Assembly: GCF_018129965.1 (NCBI RefSeq)
Contig: NZ_JAFCKW010000006.1
Coordinates: 248,001 to 312,000, forward strand
Direction: 5' to 3'
Origin: Bradyrhizobium diazoefficiens
GTDB lineage: Bacteria > Pseudomonadota > Alphaproteobacteria > Rhizobiales > Xanthobacteraceae
Length of the DNA: 64,000 nt
The position numbers and the translations under genes are program-made. Positions 50,846 to 61,180 of the stretch are shown here, piece by piece; the first letter of the stretch is position 1, and every line of letters starts with the position of its first letter. The notes beneath the pieces are model-generated. The model searched no databases. It was not told the DNA's origin and saw nothing but the letters and a program-made list of their open reading frames with translations.

Positions 50846-52582
50846 ATGCCGCTTTTCAATCAGTCGATCCGGCGCAAGATCGTCGGCATCGCCCTCGGAT
50901 TGATCGTCCTGATGCTCGTCACCTCGATCCTGTCGATGGTGATGTCGAGCCAGGTCGGCGTCCTCCTGGACGAGCTGAGCAACCGCTACATCCCGGCGTA
51001 CAGCCATCTTGCCCGCGCCAACATCCGTTCGCTGGAGCGCGCGCTGGCGCTGCGGCGGATGATCATGACCCGGATGGATTCGTCCTCCGACGAGCAGGCT
51101 ATTGCGGCGCGGCGGCGCGACTTCGAGGCATTGGACCGCCAGTTCGAGGAGGACGCCGAGAATGCGCGCAAGCTCATCAACGCCATCATCGACGATTCCA
51201 GGACGTATTCCGACAACGCCGCACTGGCGCGGCTCGACGTTCGGATCGAGGGCGCCGTCACCGAGCTGCGGCACGATCTGGACGCAGGCAGTGCGAAACT
51301 GCTCAAGCAGGTCGAAACGAACGACATGGCCGCGGCCCGCAGCACGCTCGAACAGCTCGATACGCTGCGCGATGCGTTCAACCGCAAGGTCGATGCGATC
51401 CGCGCCGACATGCTGACGCAGGTCTTCTTCTCGACCTCGCAGGTCATCAGCCGGCAATACCAGGCGATCATCGTGTCGGGAGTCGTGACCCTGCTTGCCG
51501 CGGTGGTCGGATTTGTCTTCGCGCTCCTGGTGTCCAGCGGCATCACGCGGCCGGTTCGGCTGTTGCTCGCCGGCACCCGCGAGGTCGAGGCGGGCCGCTT
51601 CGACAAGACCATCACCGTCTCGACACAGGACGAGATCGGCGAACTCGCGGCCGCCTTCAACCGCATGATCGAGCAGCTGCGGCACAACGAGCGCATCCGC
51701 GAGACCTTCGGCCGCTACATCGATCCCAAGGTGGCGCAGGGGCTGATCGACCGGCCCGAGGTCGCCGTCGACGGCCAGCGCCGGGTCATGACCATCATGT
51801 TCGCCGACATGAGCGGCTTCACCTCGATGAGCGAGGGCATGACCCCGCGCGGCCTCGTCAAGGTGATGAACCACTATTTCACCGTGATGTCCGCTCCGAT
51901 CAGGACGCATCGCGGCGTGATCGACAAATATATCGGCGATGCCGTCATGGCCTATTGGGGCCCGCCCTTCATCGATGAGGACGAGCCGGCGCTGCTCGCC
52001 TGCTTCGCCGCCCTCGAGATGGCCGACCAGGTGCCCGCGCTGCAGCAGCAATTGCCCGATCTGCTCGGAATCCGCACCATGCCGGCGCCATGCGACCTGC
52101 GCGTCGGAATCGCGACCGGCGACGTGCTGACCGGCAGCATCGGCTCCGAGCTGATGATGAGCTTTACCGTGATGGGCGACGCGGCGAACCTCGCCTCGCG
52201 CCTCGAAGCGGTCAACAAGATCTACGGCACCCGTATCCTGATCTCGCAGGCGACGGCGGATGCGATCGGGGCGGCGTGCGAACTGCGCGAGATCGACCGC
52301 CTGACGGTCGCCGGCCAGAGCGTATCGCAAGCCATTTTCGAGGTGATGAGCAAGGCGGGCGGGCTCAGCGTGCCGCAGCAGAGTCTGCGTGCCCATTATG
52401 CCGAAGGCCTCGCCGCCTATCGCGCCCGCCGCTTCGACGAGGCGCGCGCCGCCTTCAATGCCGCGCTCGAAGCCGTCCCCGGCGACGGCCCGTCACGTGC
52501 GCTGCTCGCGCGCATCGTGCAGTTCGGGGCCAATCCGCCGGGCGAGGGATGGGACGGCGCCTGGCGGCTCGAGCAGAAATAG
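50846..52582 (+). CDS. Membrane-bound class III adenylate/guanylate cyclase with HAMP domain
   Basis: A 578-residue signalling enzyme making cAMP (or cGMP). Helix 1 (GIALGLIVLMLVTSILSMVM) and helix 2 (IIVSGVVTLLAAVVGFVFALLV, about residue 210-232) bracket a helical periplasmic sensor. A HAMP linker (RPVRLLLAGTREVEAGRFD) leads into the cyclase domain starting FGRYIDPKVAQGLIDRP. Metal-binding Asp residues lie in IMFADMSGFTSMSEG and KYIGDAVMAYWGPP; SFTVMGDAANLASRLEAVNK is also conserved. The C-terminus has a TPR-like segment (LAAYRARRFDEARAAFNAAL). Divergent from the transglycosylase gene. It could supply cAMP for proteins such as the glutaminase fusion, but that is speculation. Confidence 0.92.
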   Translation: MPLFNQSIRRKIVGIALGLIVLMLVTSILSMVMSSQVGVLLDELSNRYIPAYSHLARANIRSLERALALRRMIMTRMDSSSDEQAIAARRRDFEALDRQFEEDAENARKLINAIIDDSRTYSDNAALARLDVRIEGAVTELRHDLDAGSAKLLKQVETNDMAAARSTLEQLDTLRDAFNRKVDAIRADMLTQVFFSTSQVISRQYQAIIVSGVVTLLAAVVGFVFALLVSSGITRPVRLLLAGTREVEAGRFDKTITVSTQDEIGELAAAFNRMIEQLRHNERIRETFGRYIDPKVAQGLIDRPEVAVDGQRRVMTIMFADMSGFTSMSEGMTPRGLVKVMNHYFTVMSAPIRTHRGVIDKYIGDAVMAYWGPPFIDEDEPALLACFAALEMADQVPALQQQLPDLLGIRTMPAPCDLRVGIATGDVLTGSIGSELMMSFTVMGDAANLASRLEAVNKIYGTRILISQATADAIGAACELREIDRLTVAGQSVSQAIFEVMSKAGGLSVPQQSLRAHYAEGLAAYRARRFDEARAAFNAALEAVPGDGPSRALLARIVQFGANPPGEGWDGAWRLEQK

Positions 52583-52807
52583 TGGCGCAAGCCTCGGACA
52601 GGCAAGCCGCGGCATGATGCGCAGAACCATCGCGGCGCCGAGTCCACGCGCGACAGAAAGCCGTTTTTAACGTTTGGCGCGCATTCTCTTCGGTACGATG
52701 ACGGCATGATTCGTGGCGTCGTTGATCACGATGGGAATGCTTGGGTCCGTCGCCTTGCGGCGAGACTCGTTGCCGTCGCTTTGGCGGTGTTGTTGCAGGG
52801 CTATCCC

Positions 52808-53020
52808 ATGCGTCTTCTTGCTGTTGTCATCCTCGCGCTCACGACGGCGGCCTGCAATCAGGAGCACGACATCACCGGCTCGACGCCGGTCTGCGCGTTG
52901 CGGAACTACAGCTCGTACAATCCCCGCGACATGAACCAGTGCGTTGCCGCCTGCAAGGCGTGCGACCACGGCAACACCGTTACCTGCTCGACGTCCTGCA
53001 CCCTCAAGGGCGCGCGCTGA
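52808..53020 (+). CDS. Small exported Cys-rich protein, possible lipoprotein
   Basis: A 70-residue protein starting MRLLAVVILALTTAACNQEH. The N-terminal 15 residues form a signal peptide. TAAC could be a lipobox but has Thr at -3, so lipidation is uncertain. The mature part of about 55 residues holds six further Cys (CALRNYSSYNPRDM, CVAACKACDHG, CSTSCTLKG), arranged as CxxxCxxC and CxxxC, suggesting disulfides or metal binding. I do not recognise a family. The frame is open 34 codons further upstream, but the signal-like start fits this ATG. Confidence 0.6.
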   Translation: MRLLAVVILALTTAACNQEHDITGSTPVCALRNYSSYNPRDMNQCVAACKACDHGNTVTCSTSCTLKGAR

Positions 53021-53782
53021 GCCATCTGCGCCGCGCGGCCGACGTCCACACCGTCGCGGCGAAGCCACGGCGTGTTTGCAAACAAACCGGCTTGACCGGA
53101 CGATCCAGTAATCCCTGACAGTTGTGGCTGAGCCGAGAGGCCGCGTCGTACTGGACTCCCCGCCGGATCCTGTCATCAGGCTCGCCGAAGACGAGAACCG
53201 GGGGCGGGGAATGACAGTCGTGTTCTGCGAAGAAGCCATTGCCTCACGCTCCGCTCTCGTGCTCCGGACGCAGCGCAGCGCTTCCCCTGCGATGTGAAGC
53301 ATCGTCCGGTGAAGTGGTGCGCTGCTGAGCCGCGGCCCATCTATCCGCGTCCACCTTTTCCTCTGGGGCGGGCTCTAAGCCGCAACGCTAGCGCGTTGCA
53401 GCTTGTCCGGGACACGAGGGAGGCTTTGTTGGTGCCGACTCACCTCCCGGCCGCATTGCCAGCGAACCAAAGCCGGGTGTGTAGCCTAATTTAAAAAATC
53501 TAAAGTGTAATCCGTCACTTTGACGAGGTATCAAAGTAGTCAGGCCCGTGTCCTTCGGGCCACCATTGTGCCGTTCAGGCAACAGTCCCTGGCGATTTAA
53601 CCGTTATCGCAGTCCGCCCGCATCGACGCCGCTTTTTGGCCACACCTGAACATGAATAAAATCGCTCGAAATGTTGAGGGCAGCGGTGCGCCATGCCAGC
53701 GAATGAACATCCCAAAGGTCGATTCAAATCTTGGGTCTGATGTTCCGGGTCTGACAAGGGTTAGCCAAGGAAACTGGTCGCG
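53021..53782. other. 762-bp intergenic region upstream of ilvD
   Basis: No convincing gene. The left two-thirds (about 53130-53440) is built of repeat-like palindromes, including 53150-53217 and a GCAACGC/GCGTTGC hairpin at 53382-53399. The right part (53490-53780) is noticeably AT-richer (AATTTAAAAAATCTAAAGTG) and probably contains the ilvD promoter and leader. A minus-strand open frame of 211 codons covering part of this region has no family resemblance. Confidence 0.55.
53150..53217. repeat. Palindromic intergenic repeat (TCCCCGCC...GGCGGGGA type)
   Basis: Outer arms CTCCCCGCC and GGGGCGGGGA with GTCATCAGG and AATGACAG-type flanks, around CTCGCCGAAGACGAG. It resembles the ATTCCGGG/GGAATGACG family at 5125 in its GGAATGACA tail. 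Confidence 0.55.
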
Positions 53783-55507
53783 ATGGACGCGAAGACCAAC
53801 ATCAAGCAGAGGCTGCCGAGCCGTCACGTGACGGAAGGCCCGACGCGCGCGCCCCACCGGTCCTACTTCTATGCCATGGGTCTGACCACCGAGCAGATCC
53901 ACCAGCCCTTCGTCGGTGTGGCCTCGTGCTGGAACGAGGCAGCTCCCTGCAACATCTCCCTGATGCGCCAGGCGCAGGCGGTGAAGAAGGGCGTGGCATC
54001 AGCGGGCGGTACCCCGCGTGAATTCTGCACCATCACCGTCACCGACGGCATCGCCATGGGCCATGACGGCATGCGATCCTCGCTGCCATCGCGCGAATGC
54101 ATCGCCGATTCCGTCGAACTGACCGTCCGCGGCCATGCCTATGACGCCCTGGTCGGGCTCGCCGGCTGCGACAAGTCGCTGCCGGGCATGATGATGGCCA
54201 TGGTCCGCCTCAACGTGCCCTCGATCTTCATTTACGGCGGCTCGATCCTGCCCGGCAATTTCCGCGGGCAGCAGGTGACCGTGCAGGACATGTTCGAGGC
54301 CGTCGGCAAGCACTCGGTCGGCGCGATGTCGGACGAGGACCTCGACGAAATCGAGCGCGTGGCGTGCCCCTCGGCGGGCGCCTGCGGCGCGCAGTTCACC
54401 GCCAACACCATGGCGACGGTTTCCGAAGCGATCGGTCTGGCGCTGCCTTACTCGGCCGGTGCGCCGGCGCCTTATGAAATCCGCGACGCCTTCTGCATGA
54501 CCGCGGGCGAGAAGGTCATGGAGCTGATCGCCCAGAACATCCGGCCGCGCGACATCGTGACCCGCAAGGCGTTGGAGAATGCGGCAGCGGTTGTCGCGGC
54601 CTCCGGCGGCTCGACCAATGCTGCGCTGCACCTGCCGGCGATCGCGCATGAGTGCGGCATCAAGTTCGACCTGTTCGATGTTGCCGAAATCTTCAAAAAG
54701 ACACCTTATGTCGCGGATTTGAAGCCGGGTGGCCGTTATGTCGCCAAAGACATGTTTGAAGTAGGTGGCATCCCGCTTCTGATGAAGACGCTGCTCGACA
54801 ACGGATTTCTCCACGGCGACTGCATTACGGTCACCGGTCGAACGATCGCCGAAAACCTCAAAAGCGTGAAATGGAATCCGCACCAGGATGTGGTGCACCC
54901 GGCGGACAAGCCGATCACCGTCACCGGCGGTGTGGTCGGTCTGAAGGGCAATCTGGCGCCAGAAGGTGCGATCGTGAAAGTCGCGGGCATGTCCAACCTC
55001 AGGTTCACCGGTCCGGCGCGATGCTTCGACCGCGAGGAGGATGCGTTCGAGGCGGTCCAGCAGCGCACCTACCGCGAGGGCGAAGTCATCGTGATCCGCT
55101 ACGAGGGCCCCAAGGGCGGTCCCGGCATGCGGGAAATGCTCCAGACCACGGCGGCGCTGACCGGCCAGGGCATGGGCGGCAAGATCGCGCTCATCACCGA
55201 CGGCCGTTTCTCCGGTGCGACCCGCGGCTTCTGCATCGGCCATGTCGGGCCGGAAGCGGCCGTTGGCGGCCCCATCGGGCTGCTCGAGGATGGCGACATC
55301 ATCGAGATCGACGCCGTCGCCGGTACCCTTAACGTAAAATTGAGCGACCAGGAGCTTGCCCAGCGCAAGACCAGATGGACCGCTCGCGCGACCAACCACA
55401 CGACGGGCGCGCTCTGGAAATATGCTCAGCAGGTTGGACCAGCGGTCGGGGGGGCAGTGACCCATCCGGGCGGCGCGCACGAGAAACAGTGCTATGCGGA
55501 CATCTAG
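53783..55507 (+). CDS. ilvD: Dihydroxy-acid dehydratase
   Basis: Iron-sulfur dehydratase of valine, leucine and isoleucine synthesis. 574 residues, the shorter (type also found in plants and Mycobacterium) rather than the 615-residue E. coli form. Fe-S cysteines lie in GVASCWNEAAPCN, LVGLAGCDKSLPGMMMA and CPSAGACGAQFTANTM. The C-terminal GGKIALITDGRFSGATRGFCIGHVGPEA is also family-typical. The ATG (MDAKTNIKQ) follows CCAAGGAAACTGGTCGCG. Its last 14 bp overlap the start of the ExoR-like gene, implying coupling. Confidence 0.96.
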   Translation: MDAKTNIKQRLPSRHVTEGPTRAPHRSYFYAMGLTTEQIHQPFVGVASCWNEAAPCNISLMRQAQAVKKGVASAGGTPREFCTITVTDGIAMGHDGMRSSLPSRECIADSVELTVRGHAYDALVGLAGCDKSLPGMMMAMVRLNVPSIFIYGGSILPGNFRGQQVTVQDMFEAVGKHSVGAMSDEDLDEIERVACPSAGACGAQFTANTMATVSEAIGLALPYSAGAPAPYEIRDAFCMTAGEKVMELIAQNIRPRDIVTRKALENAAAVVAASGGSTNAALHLPAIAHECGIKFDLFDVAEIFKKTPYVADLKPGGRYVAKDMFEVGGIPLLMKTLLDNGFLHGDCITVTGRTIAENLKSVKWNPHQDVVHPADKPITVTGGVVGLKGNLAPEGAIVKVAGMSNLRFTGPARCFDREEDAFEAVQQRTYREGEVIVIRYEGPKGGPGMREMLQTTAALTGQGMGGKIALITDGRFSGATRGFCIGHVGPEAAVGGPIGLLEDGDIIEIDAVAGTLNVKLSDQELAQRKTRWTARATNHTTGALWKYAQQVGPAVGGAVTHPGGAHEKQCYADI

Positions 55508-56315
55508 GCGTGCCATTGTCGCGTTTGTGTTGGGGGCCAGTGTGCTGGCCGCCCCGGCGTTTGCCTTTGACGGCTCGCCGGCCAATACCAAGGATGCCAC
55601 CATCCCGGTCGTGACCACCTTGCCCGGCACGGCGGGGACGGTCCGTAGCAAAGTACCTCCGGCGACCCAGGAAACCTCACTGAGCGCCCTCCAATATGCC
55701 GCCGAGGGCGGCCATCCGATCGCGCAGTGGAAACTCGGCCGCATGTACGCCAATGGCGACGGCGTGGCCCAGGACGATGTGCGCGCCTTCGAATATTTCA
55801 GCCGCATCGCCAATGCCCATGCCGAGGACAGCCCGTCGGCGCCGCAGGCGCAGATCGTCGCCAACGCCTTCGTCGCGCTCGGCCGCTATTATCTCAGCGG
55901 CATCCCGAACTCGAAGATCAAGCCGGACCAGGACCGGGCGCGGGAGATGTTCTCCTATGCGGCCTCCTATTTCGGCAACGCGGACGCCCAGTACGATCTC
56001 GCCCGGCTGTACCTGAAGACACCGGACGCTTCGCGCGAGGATTTCCGCTATGGCGCGCGCTGGCTCGGCCTTGCTGCCCAGAAGGGCCAGCACGAGGCTC
56101 AGGCCATGCTCGGCCAGATGCTGTTCAACGGCGATCGCCTGCCGCGGCAGGCCGCGCGCGGCCTGATGTGGCTGACGCTGGCGCGTGACAGCGCCGGTGC
56201 CGAAGAGGCCTGGATCAAGGAAAGCTACAGCCGCGCCTTTGCCAAGGCCTCCGACGACGACCGCGCCATGTGCCTGCAGATGCTGGAGCAGTGGGTGCAG
56301 GGCCGCCGCGAGTAA
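55494..56315 (+). CDS. ExoR-like periplasmic Sel1-repeat protein
   Basis: A 273-residue exported protein. Signal peptide: AIVAFVLGASVLAAPAFAF, cut near residue 24. Sel1/TPR-like repeats follow: ALQYAAEGGHPIAQWKLGRMYANGDGVAQDD, ANAFVALGRYYLSGIPNSKI, AASYFGNADAQYDLARLYLKT and GLAAQKGQHEAQAMLGQMLF each written here as separate units. The order and spacing match rhizobial ExoR, the periplasmic inhibitor of the ExoS/ChvI two-component system that controls exopolysaccharide and motility. The ExoR assignment rests on recalled similarity. It overlaps the end of ilvD by 14 bp. Confidence 0.75.
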   Translation: MRTSRRAIVAFVLGASVLAAPAFAFDGSPANTKDATIPVVTTLPGTAGTVRSKVPPATQETSLSALQYAAEGGHPIAQWKLGRMYANGDGVAQDDVRAFEYFSRIANAHAEDSPSAPQAQIVANAFVALGRYYLSGIPNSKIKPDQDRAREMFSYAASYFGNADAQYDLARLYLKTPDASREDFRYGARWLGLAAQKGQHEAQAMLGQMLFNGDRLPRQAARGLMWLTLARDSAGAEEAWIKESYSRAFAKASDDDRAMCLQMLEQWVQGRRE

Positions 56316-56349
56316 TCGCTGCAAGCCGCCCCGGAATGGGTCTGAAAAC

Positions 56350-57147
56350 CTACGCCGCCTCGAGATCCAGATCCGCCCAGACCGGCACGTGGTCCGACGG
56401 TTTCTCCCAGGCCCGCACATAGCTGTCGATCCCGACATTGGCGAGCTTGTCGCTGGCCTGCGGCGACAGCAGCAGATGGTCGATGCGCAGGCCGTGGTTC
56501 TTCTGCCAGGCGCCGGCCTGGTAGTCCCAGAAGGTATAGAGCCCGGGCTCGTCGGTGACGGCGCGCAGGGCGTCGGTCAGCCCGAGGCCGAGCAGGGACT
56601 GGAAACTCTCCCGCGTCTCCGGCTTGAACAGGGCGTCCTCGGTCCAGGCGTCCGGGTTATGGACGTCGCGGGCGTGCGGGATGACGTTGAAGTCGCCTGC
56701 CAGGATCAGCGGCTCCTCGGTCTTCAGGCGCTCCTTCGAGTACTCAAGAAGCCGCGACATCCATTTGAGTTTGTAGGGATATTTTTCGGTTCCGACCGGG
56801 TTGCCATTGGGCAAATAGAGACAGGCGATACGCAGCACGCCGCGCTTCAGCGTCACCACGCCTTCGAGGAAACGGGCATGGGCATCCTCGTCGTCGCCGG
56901 CCAGCCCCGACTTCGTCTCGTCGAACTTCAGCTTGGAGAGCAGGGCGACCCCGTTGAAGGTCTTCTGCCCGTGCGTGACCACGTTGTAGCCCAGCGCCTC
57001 GATCTCCAGCCGCGGAAACGCCTCGTCGACGCATTTGATTTCCTGGAGGCAGACGATGTCCGGCTGGCATTCTTTCAGCCAGGTCACGAGCAGATCGATC
57101 CGCTGCCGGACCGAGTTCACGTTCCAGGTGGCAACTCTGATGGTCAT
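56350..57147 (-). CDS. xthA: Exodeoxyribonuclease III
   Basis: AP endonuclease and 3'-5' exonuclease of base excision repair. 265 residues from MTIRVATWNVNSVRQRI. Active-site residues lie in IVCLQEIKCVDEAFP (Glu), the Tyr of YLPNGNPVGTEKYPYKL, LAGDFNVIPHARDVHNP (Asp, Asn) and the C-terminal WEKPSDHVPVWADL (Asp-His). The open frame extends 25 codons upstream without support. Divergent from the hybrid kinase gene and convergent with the ExoR-like gene. Confidence 0.95.
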   Translation of the reverse strand: MTIRVATWNVNSVRQRIDLLVTWLKECQPDIVCLQEIKCVDEAFPRLEIEALGYNVVTHGQKTFNGVALLSKLKFDETKSGLAGDDEDAHARFLEGVVTLKRGVLRIACLYLPNGNPVGTEKYPYKLKWMSRLLEYSKERLKTEEPLILAGDFNVIPHARDVHNPDAWTEDALFKPETRESFQSLLGLGLTDALRAVTDEPGLYTFWDYQAGAWQKNHGLRIDHLLLSPQASDKLANVGIDSYVRAWEKPSDHVPVWADLDLEAA

Positions 57148-57277
57148 GGGCGGCTCCGGACAGGGGGCTTGGTTAGAACAAACTGCAAACGCGCCCGTCA
57201 AGGACGCCGCAGAATCTCCCACAAAATTAACCCCGTCTAAGCAGGCGCCGGGTCATTGATACCCAAGGGGTTTTCGA

Positions 57278-59614
<2,337 letters not shown>

Positions 59615-59618
59615 GCGC

Positions 59619-59659
59619 TCAGATCGAGAAGCTGGTCCCGCAGCCGCAAGACGCCGTCG
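59619..59659 (+). repeat. Left 41-bp direct repeat (att-like)
   Basis: Begins TCAGATCGAGAAGCTGGTCC and matches 61181-61221 at 40 of 41 positions; the only difference is A at 59649 against G at 61211. It corresponds to the last codons and stop of erpA on the minus strand. Confidence 0.9.
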
Positions 59660-59690
59660 GGTTGGCGCGGATGGAAGAGGCACGACCATA
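59619..59690 (-). pseudogene. Orphan 3' fragment of an erpA-type gene
   Basis: Read on the minus strand it ends ASSIRANPTASCGCGTSFSI and a stop, matching the C-terminus of the intact erpA at 61181 (NPNATASCGCGTSFSI). The last 41 bp match with one difference; further upstream the similarity fades with a small gap. It marks the left end of the inserted element and is the displaced or captured copy of the target site. Confidence 0.8.
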
Positions 59691-59786
59691 AATGGGGTCT
59701 GACCAGAAAAAACGTTTCAAAATGTATTGAATCTTGGAACGAAGCTTCCCATCTAACTACGGTCTGGCACTCGCCAGAAACAGAGC

Positions 59787-59820
59787 GGCCCGGAAGGCGG
59801 TTGGACGCCGACCGGGCCTT
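59787..59820 (+). terminator. Stem-loop, possible terminator, inside the element
   Basis: GGCCCGG pairs with CCGGGCC around a loop that itself has GGCG/CGCC pairing; TTTAT follows. It may end transcription entering from the kinase gene. No gene of the element itself ends here. Confidence 0.5.
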
Positions 59821-59937
59821 TATCCCATCCTGACGGCGGGAAACTTTGTGATCACAAGGCGATATGTAGCTACGAATGTAGAACTGTCAAGTGAACATTT
59901 GGTTTCACGCTGTTGGGCCTAACAAGGACCTACAGCA

Positions 59938-60264
59938 ATGGCTAGCAAGATTGGTGAAATTACCGAATACGAAGTCGCGATGATCGCAGTCTCAATCGGC
60001 GCGGCCCGATCAGACGGCATCGCTTCCTACTCGGCATTGCGCAAGGAAGTACCGATGCGGCACCGATTGTCCGCTATGGATCTGATCCAATCGAAAAAGC
60101 GCCCGCGTGAAAAGATGTGGGAGCAAAAGATCAGAAACATCAAGTCTCACCACGAGGCCGAAGGCAACTTCATCTATGAAGGGTACCTCACTCATGTTCC
60201 GCGTGTCGGGTATCGCGTGACTCCGATGGGCCGTAAGTTGGTTGAGCGTCACGCAGCGGCGTAA
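59938..60264 (+). CDS. Unknown 108-residue protein of the inserted element, possibly winged-helix
   Basis: Encodes MASKIGEITEYEVAMIAVSI and a basic middle (HRLSAMDLIQSKKRPREKMWEQKIRNIKSH in two parts) ending with NFIYEGYLTHVPRVGYRVTPMGRKLV. The final part, a strand-turn-strand after a helical region and ending in TPMGRKL, resembles the wing of winged-helix domains such as the N-terminal domain of Mrr-type nucleases. This is pattern-based inference, not a family call. AAGGACCTACAGCA gives a good ribosome binding site. Its last 16 bp overlap the convergent methyltransferase gene. Base composition is lower in GC than the chromosomal genes around it. Confidence 0.65.
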   Translation: MASKIGEITEYEVAMIAVSIGAARSDGIASYSALRKEVPMRHRLSAMDLIQSKKRPREKMWEQKIRNIKSHHEAEGNFIYEGYLTHVPRVGYRVTPMGRKLVERHAAA

Positions 60265-60851
60265 CGTGCTCGATAGCCGGGCTTGAACCACTTTAATTCG
60301 GTTCGGCCCGGCGCATCTTTATCCCAAACAAACCAAGCATAAGCTGTTGTTCCGCTGCCCTTCGGCTCGACGCCGCTCGGATAGAAGGTAATGCGCTCGC
60401 TGAAAACCCATACGCGGGCAGGCGGACTATCAGCAAAGATAGTATTGGCTCGGTTCGCGCCTTCTAAAAATGCCAACCGCAAGAGCAGCGCGAACTTGCG
60501 CTTCGAATGCTTGACGCCGCTTGCGACGAAGCCTTCGGCGCAATTGTATGGCGGATTTGTAACTATGTTTTCGGCTGACCATTTCGGCTCAAGAAAGTCA
60601 AAGCCGACCTCGCCATAGCCGCGATCGTATAAGTCGGAGCTTCTGACGCGCTGACCAGTTTCTTCGAGAACCCGAGACATACTGCCATCGCCGCACGCGC
60701 TCTCCCAGATTTCTCCATTAAACTGTTCGTTTTCGATCAAAGCGAAAGTGGCCCAACGTGGTGTTGGAAAAAAATCAGGACCGTTGAGATCAGCAAATCG
60801 TTTGGTGGTTGGCTTAAATCCGCCGTTCAAGTTGTAAGTAATGTCCGCCAT
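60249..60851 (-). CDS. Phage-type DNA N6-adenine methyltransferase
   Basis: A 200-residue SAM-dependent methyltransferase. An N-terminal DFFPTPRWATFALIENE element is typical of phage and prophage adenine methyltransferases. Motif I (SAM binding) is IWESACGDGSMSRVLEETG and the catalytic motif IV is IVTNPPYNCAEGF (NPPY). The C-terminal TTAYAWFVWDKD completes the family pattern. No restriction partner is in the element, so it is an orphan methylase, perhaps protecting the element or its parent phage. The ATG at 60851 has GGAG 11 bases upstream; a TTG three codons earlier is too close. Lower GC than neighbours supports transfer. Confidence 0.85.
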   Translation of the reverse strand: MADITYNLNGGFKPTTKRFADLNGPDFFPTPRWATFALIENEQFNGEIWESACGDGSMSRVLEETGQRVRSSDLYDRGYGEVGFDFLEPKWSAENIVTNPPYNCAEGFVASGVKHSKRKFALLLRLAFLEGANRANTIFADSPPARVWVFSERITFYPSGVEPKGSGTTAYAWFVWDKDAPGRTELKWFKPGYRARYAAA

Positions 60852-60860
60852 CCGAATCAA

Positions 60861-61180
60861 ATCTCCATGCTCGACAGGGAGCGTATCAGATCATATGGGC
60901 CAACGAAGATTCATGGTGCGCCAATTGACTCGCTTCGCGCGGCCGGACTCCGTCTTGTCCGGAATTTGACGCTACCATGGACCGCGGGGAGGGGGCGCTT
61001 CGGCGCTGAGCGAGCCCGCCGAGTGTGTGTCCGGTCGAACGTCCCCTTGGGGACCTCGCCATGATCCCACCTTACCCCTGTATTGCCCGACGCGTCAAAT
61101 AGATTTCGTAAAAGCCGAAGCGCGTCGCGCCGGCATCCCGGCTACTGTGCATGGGGTTGTTTTTCAACTTTTGAACAGGG
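60861..61180. other. 320-bp non-coding right part of the inserted element
   Basis: Contains the methyltransferase promoter region, a GC-richer stretch near 60980-61030, and ends with CATGGGGTTGTTTTTCAACT and TTGAACAGGGTCAGA at the right boundary. Open frames here have no ribosome binding site or family resemblance. Confidence 0.5.

Larger units (their letters stand above)
59615..59937. other. 323-bp leader region of the inserted element
   Basis: Besides the erpA fragment this holds GGGGTCTGACC at the inner left edge (59694-59704), a GC-rich stem-loop at 59787-59818, and AT-richer sequence with GTAGCTAC at about 59866. It should include the promoter of the 108-residue gene. Confidence 0.5.

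Noticed and set aside
52667..53302. A 211-codon minus-strand frame over the small Cys-rich gene and the repeat region
   Set aside because: It runs through palindromic repeats, has no ribosome binding site or family resemblance, and opposes a better supported exported protein.
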